The notes under the pieces: model-generated
Database searches by the model: none
Told to the model about the DNA's origin: nothing
The model's input: only the letters and a program-made list of their open reading frames with translations
Virus record (IMG/VR): IMGVR_UViG_3300030098_001280
Coordinates: 1-54,781 of that record
Reading direction: 5' to 3' (one strand)
Length of the DNA: 54,781 nt
Source: a virus
Made by a program: the position numbers and the translations under genes
Part shown: piece by piece, positions 6,090-14,989 of the stretch
Position numbering within the stretch: the stretch's first letter is position 1
How the letters are laid out: each line of letters begins with the position of its first letter

Positions 6090-7884
6090 AGAAGCAAAGG
6101 TAATATCTTTTGATGTAGAGACACACGATCCTAACTTAATGACGTTAGGGCCAGGTGGCGTGCGCAATGATGGTAAGTTAATTGGTATATCTATATGTAC
6201 AGATACAGGTTTTAAGGGTTATTTCCCAATAGGTCATCCTGAAGGGAATATGGATAAACAAAGAGTATTAAATTGGGCTAAGGATATCTTTAACAGGGAT
6301 ATAGAGTATGTTGGTGCAAATGTCTTATACGATCTTGAGTGGTTACGTGTTAATGGCGTAGAAGTTACAGGTACACTACGTGATATTCAGATTGCTGAAC
6401 CTTTAATGAATGAAGAACTAGATGGTGGTTATAGTTTAGAAGCACTTGCTAAACGTTACTTAGATAAAGGTAAAGATGAAGAGATGCTTAAAAAAGTTGC
6501 TAGTATCTATAAAGTAGACCCTAAATCAGGTTTATGGGAATTACCTGCTAAATATGTAGGCCCATACGCAGAAGCTGATGCAGAACTACCACTACGCATT
6601 TGGGACTTACAAAAGATTAAATTAAAAGCACAAGATTTGTGGGATATATTTGAACTAGAATCAAAATTACTACATGTTGTCTTAGACATGAGGTTTAAAG
6701 GTGTAGCAATAGATATGTATGCTGCTGAAGAACTAAATGACAGAATGCTTAATGAGGAGGTACATAAGTTACGACAGATCAGAAAAGATTGTGGAATGAT
6801 TATAGACTTATGGTCTAATGACTCAATGGCAAAAGCGTTTGATAAGATGGGTATATGGTACCCTAAGACAGCAATAGGAAACCCATCATTCGTATCATCT
6901 TGGTTACAAAACCATGAAGAAGAACTTCCACGTAAAATTGCTGAATGGCGAAAGGCTTGTAAAATGCGGAGAGATTTTATAGAAGGTATTTGTTTAAATC
7001 ACTCGCATAACGGGCGTATCTATACACAGTTCCACCAGTTAAGAAAAGATTCAGAAGGTACACGTACAGGTCGTTTTAGTTCTAGTAATCCTAATTTACA
7101 ACAAATACCAGACGATGAATTAGTTAGAAGTTTATTTATACCTGATGAAGGTAAACACTGGGCTTGTCTAGATTATTCACAACAAGAACCCAGAGTGCTA
7201 CTACATTATGCTTATTTGAGAAAATTACGAGGTGCTGAGGAAGCAGTTGAGAAATTTAGGAAAGACCCAAACGCAGATTTCCATCGAATTGTGTCCGAAA
7301 TGGCAGGCATCCCCCGAAAGGAAGCGAAAACGATCAATTTAGGCATGTTTTACGGTATGGGAATTTTTAAACTTTCGCAACAACTTGACATGACTATGGA
7401 TGAAGCTAAGCCGTTGTTTGAACAGTACCACCAGCAAGTACCATTTGTTAGGGCATTAGCACAAGAGTGTTCTATTGCAGCAAGTACACGCGGTCTTGTA
7501 AGAACATTACTTGGTAGACATAGACATTTCTCTTTATGGGAACCTGCAGACTTTAAAAATAAATGGCCGAACAAAGAGATACCATTGAATCATGAAGCTG
7601 CACAAAAAGTATGGAAAGGTAGACCATTACGTAGAGCTTACACGCACAAAGCATTGAATGCTTTAATCCAAGGTTCATCAGCAGATATGATGAAGCAAGC
7701 ATTGATAGAGTTACATGAGCATGGCATTACACCACAGCTTACTGTACATGACGAGATAGATTTTTCTTTTGATAACAATCAAGACCTGATATTAGCAAAA
7801 GAAATTATGGAAAATTGTGTTCAACTTGAATTACCTTTAAAGGTAGATGTAGAGATTGGGCCTAACTGGGGCAATATAGAATGA
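6022..7884 (+). CDS. polA: Family A DNA polymerase with 3'-5' exonuclease domain
   Basis: This 620-residue replicative polymerase has the exonuclease motif FDVETHD (D31, E33), polymerase motif A LDYSQQEPR (D384), the O-helix block RKEAKTINLGMFYG (432-445) and motif C HDEID (576-580). There is no 5'-nuclease domain, as in T7-type enzymes. The position matching E. coli Phe762 is Leu440; this residue class is common in marine viral PolA and has been linked to slower or temperate life styles. It starts inside the deaminase gene and ends in an ATGA overlap with the next gene. A start at 6037 is also possible. Confidence 0.92.
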   Translation: MDQLNMFLPKSSWKPPRELPALKEAKVISFDVETHDPNLMTLGPGGVRNDGKLIGISICTDTGFKGYFPIGHPEGNMDKQRVLNWAKDIFNRDIEYVGANVLYDLEWLRVNGVEVTGTLRDIQIAEPLMNEELDGGYSLEALAKRYLDKGKDEEMLKKVASIYKVDPKSGLWELPAKYVGPYAEADAELPLRIWDLQKIKLKAQDLWDIFELESKLLHVVLDMRFKGVAIDMYAAEELNDRMLNEEVHKLRQIRKDCGMIIDLWSNDSMAKAFDKMGIWYPKTAIGNPSFVSSWLQNHEEELPRKIAEWRKACKMRRDFIEGICLNHSHNGRIYTQFHQLRKDSEGTRTGRFSSSNPNLQQIPDDELVRSLFIPDEGKHWACLDYSQQEPRVLLHYAYLRKLRGAEEAVEKFRKDPNADFHRIVSEMAGIPRKEAKTINLGMFYGMGIFKLSQQLDMTMDEAKPLFEQYHQQVPFVRALAQECSIAASTRGLVRTLLGRHRHFSLWEPADFKNKWPNKEIPLNHEAAQKVWKGRPLRRAYTHKALNALIQGSSADMMKQALIELHEHGITPQLTVHDEIDFSFDNNQDLILAKEIMENCVQLELPLKVDVEIGPNWGNIE

Positions 7885-8030
7885 GTATAACTAAAACACC
7901 TAACGATCATAGTCATTACTACTTACAAAAAGCTAAAGAAAAAGCTAAAGAAGAAGGAAAAGATTATGATAAATTAGATGCTATGGAAAGAGCATTTTTT
8001 GACGCATTAGTGAGGACAGAAGATGACTGA
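7881..8030 (+). CDS. Small Lys/Glu-rich hypothetical protein (49 aa)
   Basis: An ATGA overlap at 7881 joins it to the polymerase gene and another at 8023 joins it to the nuclease. The 49-residue product has a strongly charged helical centre (KAKEKAKEEGKDYDK). No family is recognised. Position suggests a polymerase- or nuclease-associated small protein. Confidence 0.6.
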   Translation: MSITKTPNDHSHYYLQKAKEKAKEEGKDYDKLDAMERAFFDALVRTEDD

Positions 8031-8454
8031 AGTAACTTTATGGGGACTCCTAAGAAAAAATTTAAAGGGACACTACCAACGTATAGAAAATGCAGTTGGT
8101 ACAGGTACACCTGATGTGTGTGGCTGCTGGAGTAATACAGATATTTGGATTGAGTTGAAAACAGTTAAAGGTAATAACATGCTGTTTCAATGGTCTCAAA
8201 TAGCCTGGTTTAAAAAGAGACATGAAGAGTTGTCTACAAACATTTGGGTTATTGCTAGAAAAGATACAACCCTCTATGCATTTAGAACGTATAGTTTATT
8301 TGAACCAGAAGATCGTATTAAACGTGCAGTAGAAAGTGCACGAGTAAGTCTTAAAGATATAGAAGACGCTGTACATGTGTGGGATAAACCATATGATTGG
8401 GAGGATATACAACAGACTTTATATAAGGACCTACCAAGTTACAATGATTATTAA
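8023..8454 (+). CDS. VRR-NUC type endonuclease
   Basis: This 143-residue protein shows the PD-(D/E)XK core of the VRR-NUC family: an N-terminal Glu in RIENAVGTGTPDV (residues 20-32) and IWIELKT (near 42-48), followed by a Gln-containing helix (LFQWSQIAWF). VRR-NUC proteins cut branched DNA and in phages act like T7 gp3, resolving replication intermediates and supplying host DNA nucleotides. It directly follows the polymerase in the same operon, fitting that role. Confidence 0.8.
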   Translation: MTEVTLWGLLRKNLKGHYQRIENAVGTGTPDVCGCWSNTDIWIELKTVKGNNMLFQWSQIAWFKKRHEELSTNIWVIARKDTTLYAFRTYSLFEPEDRIKRAVESARVSLKDIEDAVHVWDKPYDWEDIQQTLYKDLPSYNDY

Positions 8455-8457
8455 AAA

Positions 8458-8488
8458 TGTTTAATTAGGTTAAAACGTATTATATAAT
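8458..8488 (+). promoter_or_regulatory. Promoter upstream of gene at 8527
   Basis: TGTTTA (8458-8463) and TATAAT (8483-8488) are spaced 19 bases apart, with CGTAT two bases before the -10 box, matching the promoter at 1404-1434. It starts the operon 8527-10099. Confidence 0.65.
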
Positions 8489-8526
8489 AAATTATAATCA
8501 TTAGAAATTAGAATGGAGAAAGTTTA

Positions 8527-8835
8527 ATGAGTATAGTATATGTAGTTCAAGAAACAAAAGGTATTAACCTTTTACCAGCTGTTGAGTTTGGTGAAATAGA
8601 TATCTTGTTACCTGAAGGACAAGTTGTTTTTTCTACTGAAAGAACAATTAAACGGTTACAAATTAACTTACGTAAGTATACGTTCGAAGACTATCTTTTA
8701 ATGGTTGGTGATCCTGCTGCTATAGCTATGGCTGCTGCAGTTGCAAGTCAAATTACAACTGGTAAGTTTAAGTTATTAAAGTGGGATCGACAAGAAAAGA
8801 AATATTATCCTTTAATAGTTAATATAGGAGGTTAA
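8527..8835 (+). CDS. Hypothetical protein (102 aa)
   Basis: The 102-residue product is led by AATGGAGAAAG. It is mostly predicted beta with one alanine-rich helix near residues 63-75 and has no recognised domain. It is first in a three-gene unit with its own promoter, ending at a strong terminator, and sits between polymerase and primase genes. Participation in replication is inferred from position only. Confidence 0.65.
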   Translation: MSIVYVVQETKGINLLPAVEFGEIDILLPEGQVVFSTERTIKRLQINLRKYTFEDYLLMVGDPAAIAMAAAVASQITTGKFKLLKWDRQEKKYYPLIVNIGG

Positions 8836-9354
8836 ATGGATATCACAGATAAACAGTTAAAAGTTGTAAGTGATTTAGCTAAAATGCAAACTATCCTTGA
8901 AAATAAAATTAAGGAAAAAGAAGAAGATCTTGCAACTTTAAAAGATGAGTTAAAGCAATGCTCTCAAGTAGATTTACCTGAAGCACTTGCTGAAACCGGT
9001 TTGTCAGAAATAAAACTTGTAGATGGTACTAAAATTACTGTCCAACAGTTTTATAATGCAAGCATACCAAAAGATAGAGCTGAAGAGGCTTTCAAATGGC
9101 TCAGAGATAATGAGCACGGCGACCTTATTAAGAATACTATCTCTTGTGATTTTGGACGTGGTGAAGATGGAGATGCTAAAGTACTGAAAGAATCTTTAGA
9201 TAACTCTGGTGTATCTTACACGGACAAAGTGGGCGTTCATCCACAGACACTTAAAGCGTTTGTGCGTGAACAAGTAGAGTCAGGCCAGAAACTGCCCCTG
9301 GACTTACTCGGTGTATATATCGGGCAGAAAACTAAAATAATCAAAGGAGGTTAA
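8836..9354 (+). CDS. Coiled-coil hypothetical replication-region protein (172 aa)
   Basis: It starts directly after the previous stop behind AGGAGG. Residues 8-50 form a heptad-rich charged coiled coil. The remainder is a compact mixed domain rich in Asp and Gly (SCDFGRGEDGDAK near 104), ending in a beta-rich tail. I do not recognise a characterised family; similar-looking proteins often sit next to the following gene in marine phages. It may be a partner of the protein at 9359. Confidence 0.6.
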   Translation: MDITDKQLKVVSDLAKMQTILENKIKEKEEDLATLKDELKQCSQVDLPEALAETGLSEIKLVDGTKITVQQFYNASIPKDRAEEAFKWLRDNEHGDLIKNTISCDFGRGEDGDAKVLKESLDNSGVSYTDKVGVHPQTLKAFVREQVESGQKLPLDLLGVYIGQKTKIIKGG

Positions 9355-9358
9355 CATC

Positions 9359-10099
9359 ATGGCTCGTGATGTAGCTAATAAAAAGAGTAACTTACCTGCA
9401 GAGATTAACTTTGCTGAAGATGCGAATGCTGGTCTAAACGATCTAACTTCGCAGGACATGGCTATCCCATTTTTTGTTTTATTACAGAAAATGAGTCCTC
9501 AATTAGATACTGTTGAGGGTGCTAAGGCTGGTCAAATATTTAATACTGTGACAGAAGAGGTTTGTGACGAACTTCTAGTGCTACCGTGTGCTTATAAACG
9601 TGAGTTCGTGGAATGGACACCACGTGAGCAAGGCGGTGGTTTGGTCGCGCAACACAGTATTGATAGTGACGTAGTTACTAAAGCCAAACGTTCAGAAGAT
9701 GGAAGACTTATATCTGAAGCAGGTAATTGGTTAGTCGAGACAGCTTATCATTTTGTCTTGGCAATGACCAAAAATGGTTGTGAACGTGGTCTTATCACCA
9801 TGACATCTACGCAACTTAAAAAGAACAGACGTTGGAATTCTCTAATGTCTGGTATTAAGATGCAAGATGGTTCTGGTAAGAGTTTCACACCAGCGAGGTA
9901 TAGTCACTTCTATAAATTAACATCAGTTCAAGAATCTAATGATAAGGGATCTTGGTATGGCTGGGTTATTGAGTTAGAAGGAAAAGTATCTGATGCACAA
10001 ATGTATGCAACAGGTAAAGACTTTGCCACTTCTATAAGTGCAGGTGATGTAAAAGTATCAGCACCAGTACAAGAAGAAGAAACAAAATCTCACTTTTAG
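9359..10099 (+). CDS. Phage conserved protein, possible ssDNA-binding protein (246 aa)
   Basis: AAAGGAGG precedes ATG 9359. The product is 246 residues with an acidic N-terminal third, a conserved-looking centre (IPFFVLLQKMSPQ near 37; CAYKREFVEWTPR near 80) and an acidic tail ending in EEETKSHF. An acidic C-terminal tail with a terminal Phe is typical of phage ssDNA-binding proteins such as T7 gp2.5, and this block has no other SSB. That assignment is an inference from layout; the core motif is not diagnostic. Confidence 0.55.
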   Translation: MARDVANKKSNLPAEINFAEDANAGLNDLTSQDMAIPFFVLLQKMSPQLDTVEGAKAGQIFNTVTEEVCDELLVLPCAYKREFVEWTPREQGGGLVAQHSIDSDVVTKAKRSEDGRLISEAGNWLVETAYHFVLAMTKNGCERGLITMTSTQLKKNRRWNSLMSGIKMQDGSGKSFTPARYSHFYKLTSVQESNDKGSWYGWVIELEGKVSDAQMYATGKDFATSISAGDVKVSAPVQEEETKSHF

Positions 10100-10116
10100 T
10101 AGATTTCAGTGAGATG

Positions 10117-10175
10117 AGGTGCTAGGCATAGCGGAAAGCTAAAGCGCTTAAAGCCGCCGGACCTAGCACCTTTTT
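10117..10175 (+). terminator. Strong terminator with structured apical region
   Basis: A perfect 10-bp outer stem (AGGTGCTAGG 10117-10126, CCTAGCACCT 10162-10171) ends in a T run. The 35-base apical part can form further helices (GCGG 10131-10134 with CCGC 10154-10157, plus AAGC with GCTT). It separates the operon at 8527-10099 from the primase operon. The apex is more elaborate than a simple terminator needs. Confidence 0.8.
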
Positions 10176-10185
10176 AAGGATTATT

Positions 10186-11667
10186 ATGGAAAAAGAATTT
10201 AATGAATTATTTTTAGGTTTAACCAGAGCTCACGGCGAATATACTTTGTCAGGTAAAAACAGAGCTGATGGTAAAAAAGAGGGACGTGCTACAACAGTAC
10301 GTCAAGATGTAACTTTAGAAAAATGGAAGGAGCATTTAAATGGAGATAAAGGACTTGGAATTATTCCTATTAATGATGATTCTCGGTGCCGTTTTGGCGC
10401 GATCGATGTAGATAATTATAAGGACTTAGACTATAACCAGACAATAGAAAGGGTACGCGCACTCAACTTGCCATTGTACGCATGTAGATCTAAATCCGGC
10501 GGGGTCCACTTATATTTATTCATGAAAGAGTGGACACCTGCTAAATTAGTACAAGATAAATTAAAGGAGTTTGCTGCAGCTTTAGGTTTTGGTGGCTCTG
10601 AAATATTCCCTAAACAAACTGAAATACTAGCAGACCGTGGTGATATAGGTCAATGGATTAATATGCCTTACTTCGGTACAGAACGATGGTGTGGTGAAAT
10701 ACCACCTCAAGAATTTTTAAGAACAGTTAAACCTATAACTATTAAACAACTAGAAGAATTAAGTATAGCGGTGAGCACAGAATTTGAAGAAGGCCCACCA
10801 TGTTTACAACACTTAGCACAACAAGGATTTCCAGAAGGTACACGAAACAATGGTTTATTTAATGTAGCTGTATACTGTCGTAAGAGTAATCCTGATGGTT
10901 GGAGGACAGACGTAGATAAATATAATGTAGAGTGTATGGATCCACCATTACCTTCATCAGAAGTACAAGCAGTTATTAAATCAGCTAGTCGTAAAGACTA
11001 TCATTATACATGCAGTCGTGCACCAATAGCACCACACTGTAATTCACCTGTATGTAGACTACGTAAGTATGGTATTGATGATAACTCAGATATGCCTACT
11101 GTACATAGCTTAACGAAGTTTGATAGCTCACCACCGATCTGGTTTTTAGATATAGAGGGTGGTGGTAGATTAGAACTAGAGACAGATGACTTACAAAACC
11201 AAAGAAGATTTCAACGTAAGTGTATGGAAAAGTTAAACACTATGCCTACTAAGATGAATGAACAAGCATGGACTAAGTTAGTAAACCACTTAATGGAAAA
11301 CTTAACCGTGATTCCTGCGCCTGTAGACGCTAGTCCTGTTGGACAGTTATTTGAACACTTAGAACGATTCTGTACTGGTCGTGTACAAGCAAGAAACAAA
11401 GATGAATTATTATTAGGTAAACCTTGGAAGGATAATGGGAGAAGTTATTTTAGGATGTCAGACTTTATGGCATACCTTGATCGTATGCATTTTAGAGAGT
11501 ATAAAATTAACCAAGTTACTGCTATATTTAAGAACAATAAAGCAGAGCACCACTTCTTTAATTGTAAAGGTAAGGGCGTTAACTGCTGGTCAGTGCCTGA
11601 GTTTGAACAACACACCGGAGATTTTGAAGTACCTATGGAGTTAGATGATGATGGAACACCGTTCTGA
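10186..11667 (+). CDS. AEP-type primase
   Basis: This 493-residue protein looks like an archaeo-eukaryotic primase used by phages and TOTE-type elements: FGAIDVDNY near residues 69-77 gives the catalytic acidic pair, and KSGGVHLYLF near 103 and FPKQTE near 139 follow. The region after about residue 210 carries EGTRNNGLFNVAVYCRK, resembling the PriCT accessory domain. A Cys/His-rich segment lies near 278-295. It would prime the family A polymerase. AAGGA precedes the ATG, and the gene overlaps the next helicase gene by 23 bases. Confidence 0.78.
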   Translation: MEKEFNELFLGLTRAHGEYTLSGKNRADGKKEGRATTVRQDVTLEKWKEHLNGDKGLGIIPINDDSRCRFGAIDVDNYKDLDYNQTIERVRALNLPLYACRSKSGGVHLYLFMKEWTPAKLVQDKLKEFAAALGFGGSEIFPKQTEILADRGDIGQWINMPYFGTERWCGEIPPQEFLRTVKPITIKQLEELSIAVSTEFEEGPPCLQHLAQQGFPEGTRNNGLFNVAVYCRKSNPDGWRTDVDKYNVECMDPPLPSSEVQAVIKSASRKDYHYTCSRAPIAPHCNSPVCRLRKYGIDDNSDMPTVHSLTKFDSSPPIWFLDIEGGGRLELETDDLQNQRRFQRKCMEKLNTMPTKMNEQAWTKLVNHLMENLTVIPAPVDASPVGQLFEHLERFCTGRVQARNKDELLLGKPWKDNGRSYFRMSDFMAYLDRMHFREYKINQVTAIFKNNKAEHHFFNCKGKGVNCWSVPEFEQHTGDFEVPMELDDDGTPF

Positions 11668-12874
11668 TTGGAATGTTATATTTGGCCCACCTGGTACAGG
11701 TAAGACTACTGCTTGTATGAGTCAGATTAATAACCTAATACAAGATGGCGTTAATCCTCAAGATATAGGCTACATAGCCTTTACTAAGAAGGCAGCAACT
11801 GAAGCAAGAGTTAGAGCTGCTAATAAGTTTGGTTTTAAGAAGGATGATATGCCTTACTTTAGAACGATACATAGCTTATGCTTTATGCAGCTAGGTATAC
11901 TTCCACAACAAATGATGCAACGTTCTCATTATAGAGATTTAGGTGATATCTTAGGTATTGATATAGCTGGAAATAAATTAAATGAGGATGTATATAATAT
12001 GTCAGCACCCGTAGGTGACAGACTACTATTCTTAGATAACTTAGCTAGGATTAGTAACACTAGTTTAAAAGATATCTATGACTCATCTGTAGACGATGAT
12101 ATATCACTAGATGAATTAATACTAATGTCGGAGGCTTTATATAAATATAAAAATAAATTTAAACTCTATGATTTTACTGATCTTTTAGAAATGTTTGTAG
12201 AGAACGGCACTATACCTAAGTTACATACTTTAATTGTTGATGAAGCACAAGACCTATCTAACTTACAATGGCAAGTAGTACACCGTATAGCTAGTAATGC
12301 AGAGTATGTGTATGCAGCAGGTGATGATGACCAAGCTATATACCGTTGGGCTGGAGCTTCTGTAGAAGATTTTATAAAGTTAAAAGGTAATAAGACTATC
12401 CTTGACCAATCATATCGTGTACCTGAAGAAGCGCATAAGCTTGCCACTGGTATATTAAAGAATATTAAGAACAGAGTAGTAAAGATGTTTAAGCCTGCAA
12501 GCTTAAGAGGTGAGGTTCACTACCACTTTTCAGTTGATGATATAGACATGAGCAAAGGTTCATGGTTATGTTTAGCGCGTAATGCTTACTTGCTTAAAGA
12601 ATATGAGAGAGTTTGTGAGGTTAATGGTTGGGAGTACGAAAGAATTAGTAAAGAGTTAGATCGTATTCCTAGGATATTGATTAGTACGATACACGGAGTT
12701 AAGGGAGGTGAGGCAGACCATGTAGCAATCATGACTGATATGGCGTCTCGCTCGTATAAGTATATGGAAAGATGTCCAGACGATGAGCACCGGGTGTTCT
12801 ATGTGGCTCTAACGCGCGCAAAGGAGTCAATTCATATCATTCAACCTAAGGGGCGGATTTATTATGAAATTTGA
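11645..12874 (+). CDS. SF1 (UvrD-like) DNA helicase
   Basis: The 409-residue protein has the SF1 motifs in order: Walker A GPPGTGKTT near residues 13-21, motif Ia AFTKKAA near 44, Walker B LIVDEAQDL near 199, motif III GDDDQAIYRWAGA near 225, and a C-terminal STIHGVKG and VALTRAKESI (motifs V and VI). It is compact relative to UvrD, as is usual in phages. It probably unwinds the fork or recombination intermediates. The start may be any of three adjacent ATGs at 11645-11653; GGAG lies just upstream. Confidence 0.88.
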   Translation: MMMEHRSDWNVIFGPPGTGKTTACMSQINNLIQDGVNPQDIGYIAFTKKAATEARVRAANKFGFKKDDMPYFRTIHSLCFMQLGILPQQMMQRSHYRDLGDILGIDIAGNKLNEDVYNMSAPVGDRLLFLDNLARISNTSLKDIYDSSVDDDISLDELILMSEALYKYKNKFKLYDFTDLLEMFVENGTIPKLHTLIVDEAQDLSNLQWQVVHRIASNAEYVYAAGDDDQAIYRWAGASVEDFIKLKGNKTILDQSYRVPEEAHKLATGILKNIKNRVVKMFKPASLRGEVHYHFSVDDIDMSKGSWLCLARNAYLLKEYERVCEVNGWEYERISKELDRIPRILISTIHGVKGGEADHVAIMTDMASRSYKYMERCPDDEHRVFYVALTRAKESIHIIQPKGRIYYEI

Positions 12875-12909
12875 GCTCCATATATATGCCAAAATGAGTC
12901 CTTTTAAGT

Positions 12910-14364
12910 ATGTCACATAGTAATATATATAGATATAAAACTAAGCCTTATGGCCATCAAGAGGAAGCGTGGGAGATATCTAAAGATTTATCTGAGTATG
13001 CTCTCTTTATGGAAATGGGCACAGGCAAATCTAAGGTTATAATTGATACATTTTCATGGCTTTATGACCACAATAAGATCGACTGCGTACTTATCGTAGC
13101 GCCTAAAGGTAATTATATGAACTGGTTTAATAACGAGATACCTACCCATATGCCAGATCGTATTAAATCTATTATGGCTAACTGGAATGCAGCTGCTAAG
13201 AAAAAAGAAAGGCTAGCTTTAGAAAAGGTTTCACTTCCGTCTGATGATTTACGTATATTAGTCATGAACGTTGAGGCGTTTAGTACATCTAAAGGTTTTA
13301 AATTTGCTAAGCGCTTTGTTGACTATAGTAGGTGTATGATAATCATAGATGAATCAACCACTATTAAGAACCCAGGAGCTATACGTACTAAGAACATTTT
13401 AAAGACTGCAATCAATGCTAAGTATAAACGTATATTAACAGGTGAACCTGTAACACGTTCTCCATTAGACTTATATACTCAATGTCAGTTTCTTAATCCT
13501 GCTCTATTAGGTTTTAGTAGCTACTATAGTTTTAGGAATCGTTATGCTATTATGATTAACATGTCTAAAGGTAATCGTTCATTTAAACATATAGTAGGTT
13601 TTCAACGTCTTGATGAACTATCAGAAAGTGTTAAGCATTTTAGTTATCGTTGTAAGAAGCAAGACTGCTTAGATCTTCCAGAAAAAATATATCAATACAG
13701 GTTTATAGATATTACGCCAGAGCAAAAAAGATTATATAAAGAAATATCTGAGCAAGCTATGACAGAGCTTGAAGGTAAAGATATGACTGTACAAAATGTA
13801 CTTACTGAAATGATGAGACTACATCAAATTACCTGTGGTCACTTTAAGTCAGATACAGGAGACATTATTAATGTAGAGAATAACAGAGTCAAAGAACTTA
13901 TGTCAGTACTTAACGAATCACCTGATAAGGTTATTATATGGGCTACATATGTACAAGATATACACACTATCTCTGATGAAATACGACATAAGTATGGGTC
14001 AAAATCTGTTGTACAATACTATGGTGCAGTGAACCAAGATGCTAGGTTAGAGGCTGTTGATAGATTTCAAAACGATCCTGAATGTAAATTCTTTATTGGT
14101 AACCCTCAGACTGGTGGTTTTGGCCTAACATTAACTGCTGCTAACACTGTTATATATTACTCTAACAGTTATAACTTAGAGCATAGAATACAATCAGAAG
14201 ATCGAGCACACCGTATTGGTCAAAAGAATAATGTAACTTACGTAGATATTATATGTCCTGGTACTGTTGATGAACGTATTGTTAAATCACTCCGCGACAA
14301 GAAACAAATAGCTACACAAGTAATGGCAGAAAAATGGCAAGACTGGTTATCAATCAAGCCATGA
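12910..14364 (+). CDS. SNF2-like SF2 DNA helicase/translocase
   Basis: The 484-residue protein has SNF2-type SF2 motifs: MEMGTGKS (motif I, near 34-41), LIVAPKGNYMNW (Ia), IIIDEST (II, near 144), ILTGEPV (III), and a C-terminal QSEDRAHRIGQ (motif VI). Such phage translocases probably assist replication restart or remodel bound proteins. No Shine-Dalgarno is evident at ATG 12910. The gene ends tail-to-tail with the minus-strand gene at 14350, overlapping by 15 bases with no terminator between. Confidence 0.88.
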   Translation: MSHSNIYRYKTKPYGHQEEAWEISKDLSEYALFMEMGTGKSKVIIDTFSWLYDHNKIDCVLIVAPKGNYMNWFNNEIPTHMPDRIKSIMANWNAAAKKKERLALEKVSLPSDDLRILVMNVEAFSTSKGFKFAKRFVDYSRCMIIIDESTTIKNPGAIRTKNILKTAINAKYKRILTGEPVTRSPLDLYTQCQFLNPALLGFSSYYSFRNRYAIMINMSKGNRSFKHIVGFQRLDELSESVKHFSYRCKKQDCLDLPEKIYQYRFIDITPEQKRLYKEISEQAMTELEGKDMTVQNVLTEMMRLHQITCGHFKSDTGDIINVENNRVKELMSVLNESPDKVIIWATYVQDIHTISDEIRHKYGSKSVVQYYGAVNQDARLEAVDRFQNDPECKFFIGNPQTGGFGLTLTAANTVIYYSNSYNLEHRIQSEDRAHRIGQKNNVTYVDIICPGTVDERIVKSLRDKKQIATQVMAEKWQDWLSIKP

Positions 14365-14664
14365 CTTTAATTTATTAATCATACTTCTAGGTACATTAAT
14401 TCGATTAATTTCTTTAATCCATGTTTTATCTAGTACAAGACTACCATCAATATCAGTTTGATTATTATCACCAGATAGATGTGATACAATGGTAATGGTC
14501 TTATCATCCTCAGCTACAACAATTCCAATAGAAATACAGTCGGCAAGTTGGGATCGAAGATCCTTAACGTCCGTCCAACCGTGCGTTGGAGAGATAGCAT
14601 CTTTCCAATTAATCATCACCAATCTTGGTGAACGCTTCTTTTGTATAAAGTTGTTCTTTTCCAT
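14350..14664 (-). CDS. Conserved phage hypothetical protein (104 aa)
   Basis: The last gene of the late block encodes a 104-residue protein. The motif WKDAISPTHGWTD near residues 20-32 looks familiar from small phage proteins often linked to regulatory or nucleotide functions, but no function is known to me. It overlaps the nuclease gene upstream by 56 bases and the helicase gene on the opposite strand by 15. It has no counterpart in the second tip cassette. Confidence 0.65.
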   Translation of the reverse strand: MEKNNFIQKKRSPRLVMINWKDAISPTHGWTDVKDLRSQLADCISIGIVVAEDDKTITIVSHLSGDNNQTDIDGSLVLDKTWIKEINRINVPRSMINKLKSWLD

Positions 14665-14989
14665 GTTTTTTAACCCAATCCTTACGTCTCTTAACTATCC
14701 TACAAGTACAATTAGTAAGGTTTACATATAGTAATTGTACACCTAATTCCCTGGCTTTTTTACTAACAATTCTAGATCTGATGGCATTAGTTCCATCCTT
14801 ATTAAACCTATCCTTCTGCCAGGAGGCTACCTTAACATCTAGAAATAGGACTTCTCCTGTCTTTTGATGGACGGCTATGATGTCGATTGGCCCTTGTGGA
14901 GCTCGGTTCTTGAAGACCCAATAACCCTTACTGATCAGCCAGGCTTCGGCCATAGCTTCGCCTAGGTGACCCTTGTCAGTGTGTTTCAC
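14609..14989 (-). CDS. PD-(D/E)XK nuclease, Holliday-junction-resolvase-like
   Basis: The 126-residue protein starts KGHLGEAMAEAWLISKGY and continues with GPIDIIAVHQ and LFLDVKVAS, the E, D and D-x-K pattern of small PD-(D/E)XK enzymes (YraN/Hjc-like), with catalytic Glu near residue 10, Asp near 35 and DVK near 52. It may resolve branched DNA before packaging or degrade host DNA. It overlaps neighbours at both ends and is absent from the second copy of the cassette at 51722-54781. Confidence 0.72.
   Translation of the reverse strand: MKHTDKGHLGEAMAEAWLISKGYWVFKNRAPQGPIDIIAVHQKTGEVLFLDVKVASWQKDRFNKDGTNAIRSRIVSKKARELGVQLLYVNLTNCTCRIVKRRKDWVKKHGKEQLYTKEAFTKIGDD

Noticed and set aside
10117-10175. 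tRNA-like sequence with acceptor-like GGTGCTA/TAGCACC arms
   Set aside because: Only about 55 bases, no anticodon or T-arm consensus, and followed by a T run; a terminator explains it better.
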